Program-made: the position numbers and the translations under genes
Shown here: positions 14,883 through 23,705 of the stretch, one piece after another
How the letters are laid out: each line of letters opens with the position of its first letter
Position numbering within the stretch: the stretch's first letter is position 1
Notes under the pieces: generated by a model
What the model was told of the DNA's origin: nothing
Database searches by the model: none
What the model saw: only the letters and a program-made list of their open reading frames with translations
Assembly: GCA_035632395.1 (NCBI GenBank)
Contig: DASQGX010000127.1
Location: 1-25,483 of the forward strand
Length of the DNA: 25,483 nucleotides
Source of the DNA: REEB95 sp035632395
Lineage (GTDB): Bacteria; Pseudomonadota; Alphaproteobacteria; ATCC43930; CGMCC-115725
Reading direction: 5' to 3'

Positions 14883-16500
14883 GGCGTTCACCGCTATCGT
14901 GCATATCGAAAGCGGTATAGATCGGCCAATGGCCCTCGGCAAGCGCATCGAGGTCGGGCGTCGGCTGGCCGAGACGCAGGCGATAGATCCAGTAATTCGT
15001 CATCACGCGCTCGGTGAAAGCGCGCGATTCCGCAACCGGGAAGGTTTCGAGGAACAGTAGCGGATCGGCGCGATAATCCGCCATTGCGGTCTTCCGCCGT
15101 TCAACCGCCCCCGGGCCGCCGTTGTAAGCGAGCGCGAAGAAAAGCAGATTGCCGCGAATGTGGTCGTTCTGCAGTAGCGTGCGGATATATTCCTGCGCAA
15201 GCATCATATTGGTTGCCGGATCGGCCAACCGGTCGCGTTCGCCACGGCGATCGCCGACGTCTTGTCCGAGCTGCATCGCCATCGATCGTGCGGTTGCCGG
15301 CATCAGCTGCATCAGGCCGCGCGCACCGGCGTTGCTCACGACATGTGGCGCGAATTTCGATTCCTGCCGCATGACGCCGAATAGCAGGGCCCGGTCGACG
15401 GTAAAGCCGCCGCGCGGCGTCCAGCGCGGAATTGGATAGAGCGCTCGGTCGTAATCTTGGCCGTCGCGGCGCGCGACGATCGCGCCCAGTTGCAGGCTCA
15501 GCGCCGGCAGGTTGGCGCGATCGGCAAGCGCGATCGCCGCCAGCATTGCCTGGGTCGAGCCGCGCGCGGCCATCAGGCGCAGCTCGGCGGCGGCGTTCTG
15601 GTCGCCGATCTCGAGCTCGGCCACGGCGCGCCGTCCGGCCGCATCGCCGGTCATGATGCCAGCGTCGAGGTCGGTGAATGGCGCATCGGCGAAATTGAAA
15701 TCGGTATCGACCCCGAGCAGCCGGCGCGCGAGCAACCCGTAGAAGGTGTGTGGGTGGTTGGCGGCGAGGCCAAGCCAGCGCGCGACATCCGCGGGATGGT
15801 GCGACCGGAGCTCGACCCGCGCAGTCCAGAACGCCGCCGCCGAGAGCGTCCAGGGCGATTGCGCCGGCGCGGTCGCAAGCGTCGAAAATGCCTTACGCGC
15901 TTCTTCGAGACGGCCTGCACGCCACGCCGTCAGGCCGGCCTGCCACAAGGCAATGGGCGAGCCGCCGGCTTCGGCATCGGCGTGATTTGGGTGCGGATCG
16001 AGATCGCCGTCGGCGAGTGACAGCGCCGCGACCGTGCTGGCTGCCGGCTTGGGTGGCTTGGCGCCTTCGGGCGCGCGTTTCAGCGCCAAATTATAGATGC
16101 GGCCGGCTTCCGGTTGGTCGCCGTAGGCGTCGAGCCAGGCGGCGAGTTCGGCGTAGCTCGCCCGATAACGCGGATGGATATAGCGCTGGGCAAGGATGTG
16201 GCCGACCAGCAGCCGATCCTTGAGCGAGGCAATCTCATGATCGGCTGCCTGCCATTGGCCCGTCCGCTGCTCGAGCTCGATCAACCTATAGCGTTCTGCG
16301 TCTGCGCCATTCAATACGTAGGGCAGATCGGTATCGATGCGGAGATTGCTTGGCGGCGTCAGCGCCGCGAGTTCGAACTCGCCGCTCAGATCACCTGCCG
16401 CTGCGTTATGAAAGGCGAACAATGCTGCTGAAAAAATCGCAATAACAAACAGCGCAGCGTAAGTCTTGCTCGACCGTCGCCCACGTTCCCAGCCGTTCAT
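14863..16500 (-). CDS. Soluble lytic murein transglycosylase (Slt70-like)
   Basis: A 545-residue envelope enzyme that cleaves the glycan strands of peptidoglycan to 1,6-anhydro products. A signal or anchor helix (TYAALFVIAIFSAALFAF, 13-30) is followed by an alpha-helical superhelix of about 330 residues as in Slt70 and by the catalytic SLT domain from about 365. The catalytic glutamate is Glu380 in GVMRQESKF. The supporting motifs are GARGLMQLMPATA (392-404) and FALAYNGGPGAV (455-466). The start is ATG 16500, with AAGG eight bases upstream. It is separated from the upstream UDG gene by 114 AT-rich bases that hold a candidate promoter, and it overlaps moaB at its 3' end. Confidence 0.93.
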   Translation of the reverse strand: MNGWERGRRSSKTYAALFVIAIFSAALFAFHNAAAGDLSGEFELAALTPPSNLRIDTDLPYVLNGADAERYRLIELEQRTGQWQAADHEIASLKDRLLVGHILAQRYIHPRYRASYAELAAWLDAYGDQPEAGRIYNLALKRAPEGAKPPKPAASTVAALSLADGDLDPHPNHADAEAGGSPIALWQAGLTAWRAGRLEEARKAFSTLATAPAQSPWTLSAAAFWTARVELRSHHPADVARWLGLAANHPHTFYGLLARRLLGVDTDFNFADAPFTDLDAGIMTGDAAGRRAVAELEIGDQNAAAELRLMAARGSTQAMLAAIALADRANLPALSLQLGAIVARRDGQDYDRALYPIPRWTPRGGFTVDRALLFGVMRQESKFAPHVVSNAGARGLMQLMPATARSMAMQLGQDVGDRRGERDRLADPATNMMLAQEYIRTLLQNDHIRGNLLFFALAYNGGPGAVERRKTAMADYRADPLLFLETFPVAESRAFTERVMTNYWIYRLRLGQPTPDLDALAEGHWPIYTAFDMHDSGERRVADNR

Positions 16501-16514
16501 TCGGGAGGCCTTAA

Positions 16515-16542
16515 ACTATCTTGCGGGCAAAAGGCAAGTCAA
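16515..16542 (-). promoter_or_regulatory. Candidate promoter for the transglycosylase gene
   Basis: On the minus strand TTGACT (16542-16537) and GATAGT (16520-16515) have a 16-base spacer, just before the transglycosylase ATG. They lie in the AT-rich gap 16501-16614, the most AT-rich stretch of the window, which has no open frame or convincing hairpin of its own. Confidence 0.4.
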
Positions 16543-16614
16543 AATTTTATAAAGTTTTGTGGCCTACAGACTGCATTTATACCACGGTTAAAACTTCTAC
16601 ATAATTTCCGAGTA

Positions 16615-17406
16615 TTACTTATCAGAATTCATTCTAGACTGTATCGCCAAGAGATCGCGCCAGGATTCACTTTTGTGCGCAGGTGCACGCAAAAGAAAAG
16701 ACGGGTGATAGGTCGCCAAGGCCGGTACCGGTCCGAGATCCGGCACCATTAGGTCGAGCCATCTTCCGCGCAGGCGCGTAATCCCGTCGTTACGGTTGAG
16801 CAGGGTCGCGGTGGCCGTTCCACCGCACAAAACCACGATTTTCGGCCGTTTCAGGGCGATGTGGCGCCAGACAAAGGGCAGGCAGATCGCGGTTTCCTCG
16901 GGCGTCGGCTTGCGGTTGCCCGGCGGCCGCCAGAACAGGACGTTGGTGATGTAGGCGTTCTCGGCCCGCCGGACGCCGATGGTCGCCAGCATGCGATCGA
17001 GCAACTGACCGCTCCGGCCGACGAATGGCAGACCAATCCGGTCCTCGTCGGCGCCGGGTGCTTCTCCGATCAACATTAACGGCGCGTCGGGGTTGCCATC
17101 GGCGAAGACAGTGTGGGTCGCGGTTCGCCGCAGAGAACATCCATCGAACGATTCGACGGCAATTCGCAGCGCGGCCAGGTCCTTGGCGGCGGCTGCCAGC
17201 TCGTTGGCGCCCGCCAGCATCGCGCTCTGCGGTACGGTCGCTGTCGGCGCAGCCAACACGGGTGCCGCCGGAGTCGCCGGCCGTGGCCGATCAACCGGCT
17301 TCGGTTTTGGTTGGGTCCGGTCGCGCGGCGCGTCGAGCACGACGTCGTCCGCCCCCATCGCGGACTGCCATTCGAGAAGTCGGAGCAGCGCGGCGCGATC
17401 CTGCAT
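16615..17406 (-). CDS. Family-4-like uracil-DNA glycosylase without a full Fe-S ligand set
   Basis: A 263-residue UDG superfamily protein that should remove uracil from DNA. A proline-rich N-terminal linker (about 25-65) precedes the catalytic domain. Motif 1 is GEAPGADEDRIGLPFVGRSG (114-133) and motif 2 is TYHPSFLLR (233-241, His234). Classical family 4 enzymes bind a 4Fe-4S cluster through C-x2-C, a Cys before R-P-P, and a Cys in the next helix. Here only Cys90 and Cys175 remain; the partner positions are Phe87 and Trp159 (LFWRPPGNR). This resembles a cluster-free group described in Bradyrhizobium. It diverges from ETF-QO across 54 bases. The family is secure; loss of the cluster is inferred. 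Confidence 0.88.
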   Translation of the reverse strand: MQDRAALLRLLEWQSAMGADDVVLDAPRDRTQPKPKPVDRPRPATPAAPVLAAPTATVPQSAMLAGANELAAAAKDLAALRIAVESFDGCSLRRTATHTVFADGNPDAPLMLIGEAPGADEDRIGLPFVGRSGQLLDRMLATIGVRRAENAYITNVLFWRPPGNRKPTPEETAICLPFVWRHIALKRPKIVVLCGGTATATLLNRNDGITRLRGRWLDLMVPDLGPVPALATYHPSFLLRAPAHKSESWRDLLAIQSRMNSDK

Positions 17407-17460
17407 CCGGCGAGCCTAGCATCGCTGGTTCTTTGGACACCACCGGCTATAGTCGCGCCG

Positions 17461-19065
17461 ATGCAGCGCGAGCGCATGGAATACGACGTGCTGATCGTCG
17501 GCGCCGGCCCCGCAGGTCTCGCCGCCGCCATCCGGCTGAAGCAATTGCGACCGGCGGCTTCCGTCTGCGTAATCGAGAAGGGATCGGAGGTTGGCGCGCA
17601 TATCCTGTCCGGCGCGGTGTTCGAGCCCTCCGCGCTCGACGAGCTGCTGCCCGACTGGCGCGACCGCGGCGCGCCGCTGCTGACGCCGGCGACGAACGAC
17701 CGCTTCATGCTGCTCACGCGGTATCATGCCTGGCGTCTGCCGACACCACGCCCGATGCGCAACCACGGCAATTACATCATCAGCCTCGGCAATCTCTGCC
17801 GCTGGCTGGCGAAGGAAGCAGAGGCGGCCGGCGTCGAAATCTATGCAGGCTTTGCCGGCGCCGAGGTGCTTTATGACGCTGGGGGCGCCGTTGCGGGGGT
17901 CGCGACGGGCGCCATGGGTATCGGTAAGGACGGCAAGCCGACGGCGGAATTCCAGCCCGGCGTCGAATTGCGCGCCAAGCTTACGCTGTTTGCCGAAGGC
18001 TGCCGCGGCTCGCTTGTCAAAGCGCTCGAAGCACGGTTCGGCTTGCGGGCCGGTTGCGATCCGCAGACCTATGGCATCGGTATCAAGGAGCTGTGGGAGG
18101 TCGCTGGCGAGCGCCACCATGCCGGCCGCGTCATCCACACAATCGGCTGGCCGCTCGATGCACAGACCTATGGTGGTTCATTCCTCTATTACCTCGAGAA
18201 CAATCAGGTTGCGGTCGGCTTCGTCATCGGGCTCGATTACGCCAATCCGTTCCTCAATCCGTTCGAGGAATTTCAGCGCTTCAAGACGCATCCGGCGATT
18301 CGGCTGATCCTGGCCGGCGGCCGCCGGGTTGCTTACGGCGCGCGCGCGCTCAACGAGGGAGGGTTCCAATCCATTCCGGCGCTAAGTTTCCCCGGCGGCC
18401 ATCTGATCGGGTGTGCTGCCGGCTTTCTCAATGTGCCGAAGATCAAGGGCAGCCATACGGCCATGAAGTCAGGGATGGTCGCAGCCGAAACCGTGGCGCG
18501 GCAGCTGTCAGGCGAGACAGCTGATTTCCGCAGCGCGCTGGCGGCGTCATGGGTCTGGCCCGAGCTGCGCGCCGTACGCAATATCCGACCGGCGTTTCGT
18601 TGGGGTCTTTGGGCGGGTCTCGCCCATGCCGCCTTCGACACTTACATTCTGCGCGGCCGAGCGCCGTGGACTTTGCACCACCGTGCCGACTACGAGGCAC
18701 TGCAGCGTGCCGAAGCGGCGCAACCACTCGCCTACCCCAAGCCTGACGGCGTCGTGAGCTTCGACCAGCTATCGTCGGTTAACCTGTCGAATGTCGCTCA
18801 CAAGGAGAATCAGCCGCCGCATTTACATTTACGCCGACCGGAAGACGCCATCTCGGTCAATTATGCACGCTATGATTCGCCGGAAACTCGGTATTGCCCG
18901 GCCGGCGTATACGAAATCGTCGAGAACCCGGCCGGTGTGCCCAGGCTCCAGATCAACGCCGCCAACTGCGTCCACTGCAAGACTTGTGACATCAAGGATC
19001 CGGGGCAAAACATCGATTGGACCGTGCCGGAAGGCGGCGGCGGCCCGAATTACCCGAATATGTAA
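17461..19065 (+). CDS. Electron transfer flavoprotein-ubiquinone oxidoreductase
   Basis: A 534-residue ETF-QO, a membrane-attached enzyme passing electrons from ETF (fatty-acid and amino-acid oxidation) to ubiquinone through FAD and one 4Fe-4S cluster. The FAD motif GAGPAG is at 14-19, followed by IEKGSEVGAHILSGAVFEP. The quinone-binding region includes LNEGGFQSIPALSFPGGHLI and GCAAGFLNVPKIKGSHTAMK. Cluster ligands are Cys479, Cys503, Cys506 and Cys509 (RYCPAG, then NCVHCKTCDIKDP). The protein ends GGGPNYPNM as usual. The frame is open from 17113, but that region is antisense to UDG; I start at ATG 17461, and ATG 17476 is a close alternative. Neither start has a strong ribosome-binding site. 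Confidence 0.95.
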   Translation: MQRERMEYDVLIVGAGPAGLAAAIRLKQLRPAASVCVIEKGSEVGAHILSGAVFEPSALDELLPDWRDRGAPLLTPATNDRFMLLTRYHAWRLPTPRPMRNHGNYIISLGNLCRWLAKEAEAAGVEIYAGFAGAEVLYDAGGAVAGVATGAMGIGKDGKPTAEFQPGVELRAKLTLFAEGCRGSLVKALEARFGLRAGCDPQTYGIGIKELWEVAGERHHAGRVIHTIGWPLDAQTYGGSFLYYLENNQVAVGFVIGLDYANPFLNPFEEFQRFKTHPAIRLILAGGRRVAYGARALNEGGFQSIPALSFPGGHLIGCAAGFLNVPKIKGSHTAMKSGMVAAETVARQLSGETADFRSALAASWVWPELRAVRNIRPAFRWGLWAGLAHAAFDTYILRGRAPWTLHHRADYEALQRAEAAQPLAYPKPDGVVSFDQLSSVNLSNVAHKENQPPHLHLRRPEDAISVNYARYDSPETRYCPAGVYEIVENPAGVPRLQINAANCVHCKTCDIKDPGQNIDWTVPEGGGGPNYPNM

Positions 19066-19073
19066 CGAATAGG

Positions 19074-19102
19074 CTGACCTAAGCGGGCGCTAGCGGTGTA
19101 AT
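19074..19102 (+). promoter_or_regulatory. Candidate promoter for the TPR-ispE unit
   Basis: CTGACC (19074-19079) and TGTAAT (19097-19102) have a 17-base spacer in the 70-base gap after ETF-QO, about 33 bases before the TPR start. The -10 element matches five of six consensus bases. Confidence 0.4.
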
Positions 19103-19135
19103 CTTCGCCCACCACGCGATCCGCCGGATGGTGCG

Positions 19136-20854
19136 ATGAAGCTGCGATCCTCTTTTGCCCGCGCTGCAGTGACAGGCCTTGTCCTGGGACTGGCCGCCTC
19201 TTCGGGAAACGCCTCCGACCATCCGGCAACAGCACCGTCGCCGCAGCCCGAAAGCGGATTCGGCGGCTACTTGGCGGCGCTGCATGCGCAGGAGGATCAC
19301 GACTACCGCGGCGCGACCGACTTCATCGACGCCGCGCTCGCCGCCGATCCCGACAATTACAATTTGATGCGCCGCGCATTCGCGCTGCGGGTGTCGGCTG
19401 GCCGCATCGATCAGGCGGCTTCATTGGCACACAAAATCGCGGCGCACGACGGCGCCGGTGGATTGGCCGGCTTGGTGCTGGTCGAGCAGGCGATCAAATC
19501 AGGCAATTATGCGCAGGCGCTGAACCAAGCGGCGTCGGTGCCGCATGAAGGCGCGCAGCGTTATGCCGTGCCGCTGTTGGCCGCTTGGGCCGATGTTGGC
19601 CGCGGCGACCGGAAACGGGCGCAACGCGATCTCGATGCAATGGGCGACACGCGCGGCCTCGGTCCGCTCAAGGAACTGCACGAGGCGCTCATTGCCGACT
19701 TCACCGGCCCTACGGCAGCGGCATCCGCGCTCTATAAAAAGGTGCTGGCCGTCGAGACGCCGCCAACGACACGGATCGCCGAGCTGGCTGGCAATTTCTA
19801 CGAACGTCAGCACGACGGCATCGCCGCGCGCTCGGTTTATCAAAGCATGATGCCGATCGACGATTCCGAAGTCAGCGCCGCTGGCTTGGATCGTCTGGCG
19901 CACAGCGTCATTCCGCATCCGCTGATCACGACCGCCGGCGAGGGCGCGGCAGAGGCACTGTTCGATCTCGCGAGCCTGCTCAATCAGGCCGAGACCCTCG
20001 ACGCGGCGCTGATCTACGCTCGACTGGCGCTCGACCTCAAGCCGGACTTTCCCCTGGCGCAGCTTCTCGTCGGCGAGATTCGTGCCCAGCAGGATCAGCC
20101 TGAGGACGCTCTGGCGCTCTATCAGCACGTCGACCCTTCGTCGCCCTATGCGTGGACAGCGCGGATGCGCGTCGCCCTGACGCTCGACTCGCTGTCGCGA
20201 ACCGATGAGGCGAATAAGCTGCTGGAGACGATGGCGGCCGAGCAGCCGACGCGCGCCGCGCCGCTGATCGAGCTTGGCGATATCCTTCGTTCGCACAGCC
20301 GCTTCACCGACGCGGTCGGCGCCTATGATCGTGCGCTGGCGCGAATTCCCAAGCCGACGACGGATGATTGGCAGGTCTTTTACAGCCGCGGGGTCTCGTT
20401 CGAACGCTCGGGACAATGGTCGCGTGCCGAGGCCGATCTCGAGCGCGCGCTGAAGCTGCGGCCAGAACAGCCGCTGGTGCTGAACTATCTCGGCTATACC
20501 TGGATCGACAAAGGCGAAAAGGTGCCCGACGCGGTCAAGATGATCCAGCGTGCGGTCGCGCAACGGCCCAATGACGGCTACATCGTCGACAGTCTCGGTT
20601 GGGCCTATTTCCGGCTCGGCGAATTTGCCCGTGCGACGGAAACGCTGGAGCACGCGATCGAGCTGGTGCCCGAGGATCCGACGATCAACGACCATCTAGG
20701 TGACGCTTATTGGCGTAGCGGCCGCGAAACCGAGGCGCGCTATCAATGGGAGCGCGCGCTCCAGTTCAAGCCGGAAGCGGACGAGGCGAAGACCATTCAG
20801 GCCAAGCTCGACCACGGACTCAGTGTCGAGCCCGCGAAGGTGAGCGGCGGCTGA
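19136..20854 (+). CDS. Exported tetratricopeptide-repeat protein
   Basis: A 572-residue TPR protein. An N-terminal signal peptide (SFARAAVTGLVLGLAASSGN, cleaved near NAS/DH at 27) is followed by helical repeats through the whole length. The clearest are in the C-terminal third: WQVFYSRGVSFERSGQWSRA, LNYLGYTWIDKGEKVPDAVK, IVDSLGWAYFRLGEFARATE and INDHLGDAYWRSGRETEARY. This C-terminal set is typical of a large alphaproteobacterial family found beside ispE; its partner is unknown, but a periplasmic scaffold role in envelope or lipoprotein handling is likely from the signal and fold. It ends two bases before the ispE start, so the two genes are probably translated together. Confidence 0.85.
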   Translation: MKLRSSFARAAVTGLVLGLAASSGNASDHPATAPSPQPESGFGGYLAALHAQEDHDYRGATDFIDAALAADPDNYNLMRRAFALRVSAGRIDQAASLAHKIAAHDGAGGLAGLVLVEQAIKSGNYAQALNQAASVPHEGAQRYAVPLLAAWADVGRGDRKRAQRDLDAMGDTRGLGPLKELHEALIADFTGPTAAASALYKKVLAVETPPTTRIAELAGNFYERQHDGIAARSVYQSMMPIDDSEVSAAGLDRLAHSVIPHPLITTAGEGAAEALFDLASLLNQAETLDAALIYARLALDLKPDFPLAQLLVGEIRAQQDQPEDALALYQHVDPSSPYAWTARMRVALTLDSLSRTDEANKLLETMAAEQPTRAAPLIELGDILRSHSRFTDAVGAYDRALARIPKPTTDDWQVFYSRGVSFERSGQWSRAEADLERALKLRPEQPLVLNYLGYTWIDKGEKVPDAVKMIQRAVAQRPNDGYIVDSLGWAYFRLGEFARATETLEHAIELVPEDPTINDHLGDAYWRSGRETEARYQWERALQFKPEADEAKTIQAKLDHGLSVEPAKVSGG

Positions 20855-20856
20855 GT

Positions 20857-21708
20857 TTGCTCGCGCCGGCCAAGCTCAATCTCTATCTGCACGTCGTCGG
20901 CCGCCGCGCCGACGGTTTTCACCTGCTCGACAGCCTGGTGGCGTTTGCCGACATCGGCGATCACATCACTGTCAGCCCGGCACGCAGCCTCAATATCGCG
21001 ATCACCGGCCCTTTCGCCGAGCAGCTCGCGGCGCAAGATCCGAAACAGAATCTGGTTTGGCGCGCCGGCGAGGCGCTTGCGCACGAACTCGGCCACCCGC
21101 CCGGTGCCTTGGTGATACTCGAAAAGAATCTGCCAATCGCTTCCGGCATCGGTGGCGGTTCGAGCGACGCGGCGGCGACGCTGATATCGTTGGCCGCGCT
21201 GTGGAATGCGAAGCTCGCGCCGGAACAGATTGCCGCGCTCGGTGCGGCACTCGGCGCTGACGTGCCGGTCTGCCTCGCCGGACGCGCAGCATTCATCGGC
21301 GGCGTCGGCGAATTGGTCGCGCCGGCGCCGACGTTGCCAGAAACGTATCTGGTGCTGGTCAATCCTGGCCGGCCACTGCCGACCCCGGACGTCTACAAGT
21401 CGCGACAGGGCCCGTTCGGCCAGTCGGCGCGTTTCGCCTATGCGCCGGCCAACGCGGCAGAGCTAGCGGCGATTCTGAAGGCGCGCTGCAACGATCTCAC
21501 CGACGCGGCGCGTGCCATCGTGCCCGAAATCGACGATGTGCTGACCGCGCTTGCGGCCTGCGATGGCGCGCTCCTGGCGCGCATGAGCGGCAGCGGCGCG
21601 ACGTGTTTCGCGCTCTTTGCTGGCAACGCCGCGGCAGGCGCGGCCGCCGCGCGCCTGCGCGGCATCAATTCCGGTTGGTGGGTGGCGAAGGGACGGCTCG
21701 TGTCGTGA
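20857..21708 (+). CDS. ispE: 4-diphosphocytidyl-2-C-methyl-D-erythritol kinase
   Basis: A 283-residue GHMP kinase that phosphorylates CDP-ME in the MEP isoprenoid pathway. Catalytic Lys6 is in APAKLNLYLHVVGRRADGFH, the ATP loop is PIASGIGGGSSDAAA (93-107), and catalytic Asp135 is in GADVPVCLAG; a second glycine loop is RMSGSGATCFALF. The start is TTG 20857 (M-L-A-P-A-K-L-N), the usual family opening. Longer frames reach back into the TPR gene and have no conserved residues. A GGTGAG at 20839-20844 may act as ribosome-binding site, and coupling to the TPR stop two bases upstream is likely. The length fits the family. Confidence 0.94.
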   Translation: MLAPAKLNLYLHVVGRRADGFHLLDSLVAFADIGDHITVSPARSLNIAITGPFAEQLAAQDPKQNLVWRAGEALAHELGHPPGALVILEKNLPIASGIGGGSSDAAATLISLAALWNAKLAPEQIAALGAALGADVPVCLAGRAAFIGGVGELVAPAPTLPETYLVLVNPGRPLPTPDVYKSRQGPFGQSARFAYAPANAAELAAILKARCNDLTDAARAIVPEIDDVLTALAACDGALLARMSGSGATCFALFAGNAAAGAAAARLRGINSGWWVAKGRLVS

Positions 21709-21714
21709 CGTGAA

Positions 21715-21744
21715 CGGCCGGACGCCTGGCGGGCGTCCGTGCCG
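21715..21744. terminator. Bidirectional hairpin between convergent ispE and Sel1 genes
   Basis: CGGACGCC (21719-21726) and GGCGTCCG (21732-21739) form a perfect eight-pair stem around a five-base loop. CGGC (21715-21718) with GCCG (21741-21744) extends it by four pairs past one bulged T. It sits in the 41-base gap between two convergent stops. No T-tract follows on either strand, so it may act as a barrier or RNA 3'-end stabiliser rather than a classical intrinsic terminator. Confidence 0.65.
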
Positions 21745-21749
21745 GTGGA

Positions 21750-23705
21750 TCAGGGTGTCACAGTGGTGGCCTTTTGCGACGCCGTCGGCGCAACGCTGGT
21801 TTGAATCATCTGCTGTAACTGCGTCGCGCGCGCCTGCGCCTTCTTCAGATCACCGGGCGCCAGTGCGCTGGCAATATGATCGCGCCGTTGTGCCGCGCCT
21901 TGGTCGCCGCGTGCAGCGGCGGCAGCGTACCACGCATAGGCCTCGACCAGCGATTGCGGTACGCCTTCGCCGCGTTCATAGAGCAGGCCGAGGTTGAACT
22001 GTGCGTTGATCACGCCGGCCGAGGCGGCGCGGCGGAACCAGCGTGCCGCTTCCGGCATATCCTGTTGCACGCCGGTGCCATTGGAGTAGGCGACGCCGAG
22101 GTTGAAGGCGGCGTTGGCATTCCCCTGTTCAGCCGCCTTCCGGTACCAGGTCACGGCTTGCGCCGGGTCGTGCTCGACGCCCATGCCTTCGCTGTACATC
22201 ACGGCGACGTTGTATTGCGCTTCGGCGACGCCGCCGTTCGCGGCCGATTTAAAGAGCTGCGCGGCCTGGGTGTAGTCCTGCTTCACGCCCTGACCGAGCG
22301 CGTAGAGCACGCCGAGCCGGTATTCGGCGACGGGGTCGCCGGTTTTGGCGCGCTGTTCGAGCCAGCTGGCCAGCTTCGCCGGGTCCTTCGGCGCTTCGGC
22401 GTCGGCGGCCTGACGCGCGGCAGCGGTGGCAGCCGCTTCGGCCTGTTGCATCGGCTTTTCCGGTACCGGCTTGGGGGCCGCGAGCTTGCGCGGCGGCAGC
22501 GGCGGCGGCAGAGCCGGCGCCACGGCCTCGGTCGCCGCCGGCGGTTGCGGTTTTGGCGCGGCGACGATCGGTGACGGCGTTGCGGTGGGCGCAGCCGTTT
22601 GTGGCATTGCGATTGGTGTCGGAGTTGGCACCGACGCGGTCACCGGCGGCGGTGGCGGCGGCGAGTTCTCAGGCGAGACTAAGGCGGGCGGAAGCAGCGC
22701 GCCATTGTCGCTGTTCGGCGTCTGCGGGGTAGTTGTGGGTGTGCCGGGCAGCATGGCAGCTGACGGCGTCGGCACGGTTTGGGCCGGTTCGGGCGTAGGC
22801 TGCGGCACGGACGGCGACAGCGCGGCTTGGTGCGACACGGTTCCGGCGGTGTCCGCCCGCGGCGACAGCGCGGCGCCTTCGAGCGCTTCGGAGTGGCCGA
22901 GATGGCCTGCGATGAACCGCTGCGCGCCGATGGCACCGAGCGCCACGGCGAGCGCGATTGCCACGGCGATCAGTAGCGGGCGGCGCGAGCGCCGCGCACG
23001 GATCGGGTTGCGCAATTCGAGCGGCTCGCGCGTATCGAAACCGGTGTCGGCGTCGAGCGGCACATAAGATTCTTCGTCGAGACTTTCGCCAAACACCGGC
23101 CACGGTGTGCCGGCGCGCGGCTGACGCTCGTCGTGCGCGCGCCAATCGGCAACTTCGGTGGCAAAAGCGGCAGCGCGCCGCTTTGATTCACGCGCGCGCT
23201 CCATCGGCGACGGCTCGTGCGCTACGAATTCTTCCGGTTGGTGCACGGGCGCGCGCGGAGGTTCGAACGCCGGCGCTCCCGGCGTGACGCTGGCAAACGG
23301 CATTTCGGCGGCAGGCGGCGTCATGGCAGGGCGTGGCATCGGTGCTGGCGGCGGCACGAATTGAGCATGTGCCGGCATCGAAGGCAGCGGTTCGGGATGC
23401 GGTTGCCGCGCCCGCGCCATGAGCTCGGCGAGCGCTGCACCGGCGCCGCTCGGCTGCGGAGTCGGCGGAATCTGCGGCATCAAGGGCGGCGGCATGGTCG
23501 GATGCGGCGGTTCGCCGTACGCGGCCGGCGCCGGCGGCACGACCGGCGCTGCCGGCACAAAATATTCGGGGCAGGCGCGGCGGATGGCGCGCTCGAGCCA
23601 GGCGTCGACGGGGATGCCGGCGATGCGCGCAGCGCGTTCAGCAAGCAGGCGGAACGTCGGGTCAACATCCATGTCAGTCCAGCTGAGAGGCGATTCGCGC
23701 ATCAT
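21750..23705 (-). CDS. Single-pass membrane protein with proline-rich regions and Sel1 repeats (PodJ-like layout)
   Basis: A 651-residue protein with a bitopic layout. Residues 22-43 carry a short helical motif (AERAARIAGIPVDAWLERAI). A proline-rich and charged cytoplasmic part follows to about 242. There is one membrane helix at 243-261 (LLIAVAIALAVALGAIGAQ) after a basic stop, then a long Pro/Ala/Thr-rich periplasmic linker (about 270-420). Four Sel1 repeats lie at about 458-601 (for example AEYRLGVLYALGQGVKQDY and AQYNVAVMYSEGMGVEHD). The order cytoplasmic region, membrane helix, periplasmic Sel1 repeats resembles the polar organiser PodJ, but the long PodJ coiled coil and a peptidoglycan-binding domain are absent. 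Its ATG overlaps the stop of the ParB-domain gene (ATGA). A polar or envelope scaffold role is inferred. Confidence 0.8.
   Translation of the reverse strand: MMRESPLSWTDMDVDPTFRLLAERAARIAGIPVDAWLERAIRRACPEYFVPAAPVVPPAPAAYGEPPHPTMPPPLMPQIPPTPQPSGAGAALAELMARARQPHPEPLPSMPAHAQFVPPPAPMPRPAMTPPAAEMPFASVTPGAPAFEPPRAPVHQPEEFVAHEPSPMERARESKRRAAAFATEVADWRAHDERQPRAGTPWPVFGESLDEESYVPLDADTGFDTREPLELRNPIRARRSRRPLLIAVAIALAVALGAIGAQRFIAGHLGHSEALEGAALSPRADTAGTVSHQAALSPSVPQPTPEPAQTVPTPSAAMLPGTPTTTPQTPNSDNGALLPPALVSPENSPPPPPPVTASVPTPTPIAMPQTAAPTATPSPIVAAPKPQPPAATEAVAPALPPPLPPRKLAAPKPVPEKPMQQAEAAATAAARQAADAEAPKDPAKLASWLEQRAKTGDPVAEYRLGVLYALGQGVKQDYTQAAQLFKSAANGGVAEAQYNVAVMYSEGMGVEHDPAQAVTWYRKAAEQGNANAAFNLGVAYSNGTGVQQDMPEAARWFRRAASAGVINAQFNLGLLYERGEGVPQSLVEAYAWYAAAAARGDQGAAQRRDHIASALAPGDLKKAQARATQLQQMIQTSVAPTASQKATTVTP

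Noticed and set aside
16501..16614. Insertion remnant or horizontally acquired piece, suggested by the local AT richness
   Set aside because: It is only 114 bases, has no repeats or transposase remnants, and AT richness is normal for a promoter gap.
17113..17460. Longer N-terminus for ETF-QO
   Set aside because: The extension runs antisense through the UDG gene and has no family similarity.
19499..20695. Long open frame on the minus strand (398 codons) opposite the TPR gene
   Set aside because: It is rich in Arg/Gly/Gln with no recognisable domain and mirrors the codon pattern of a clear TPR gene on the plus strand.
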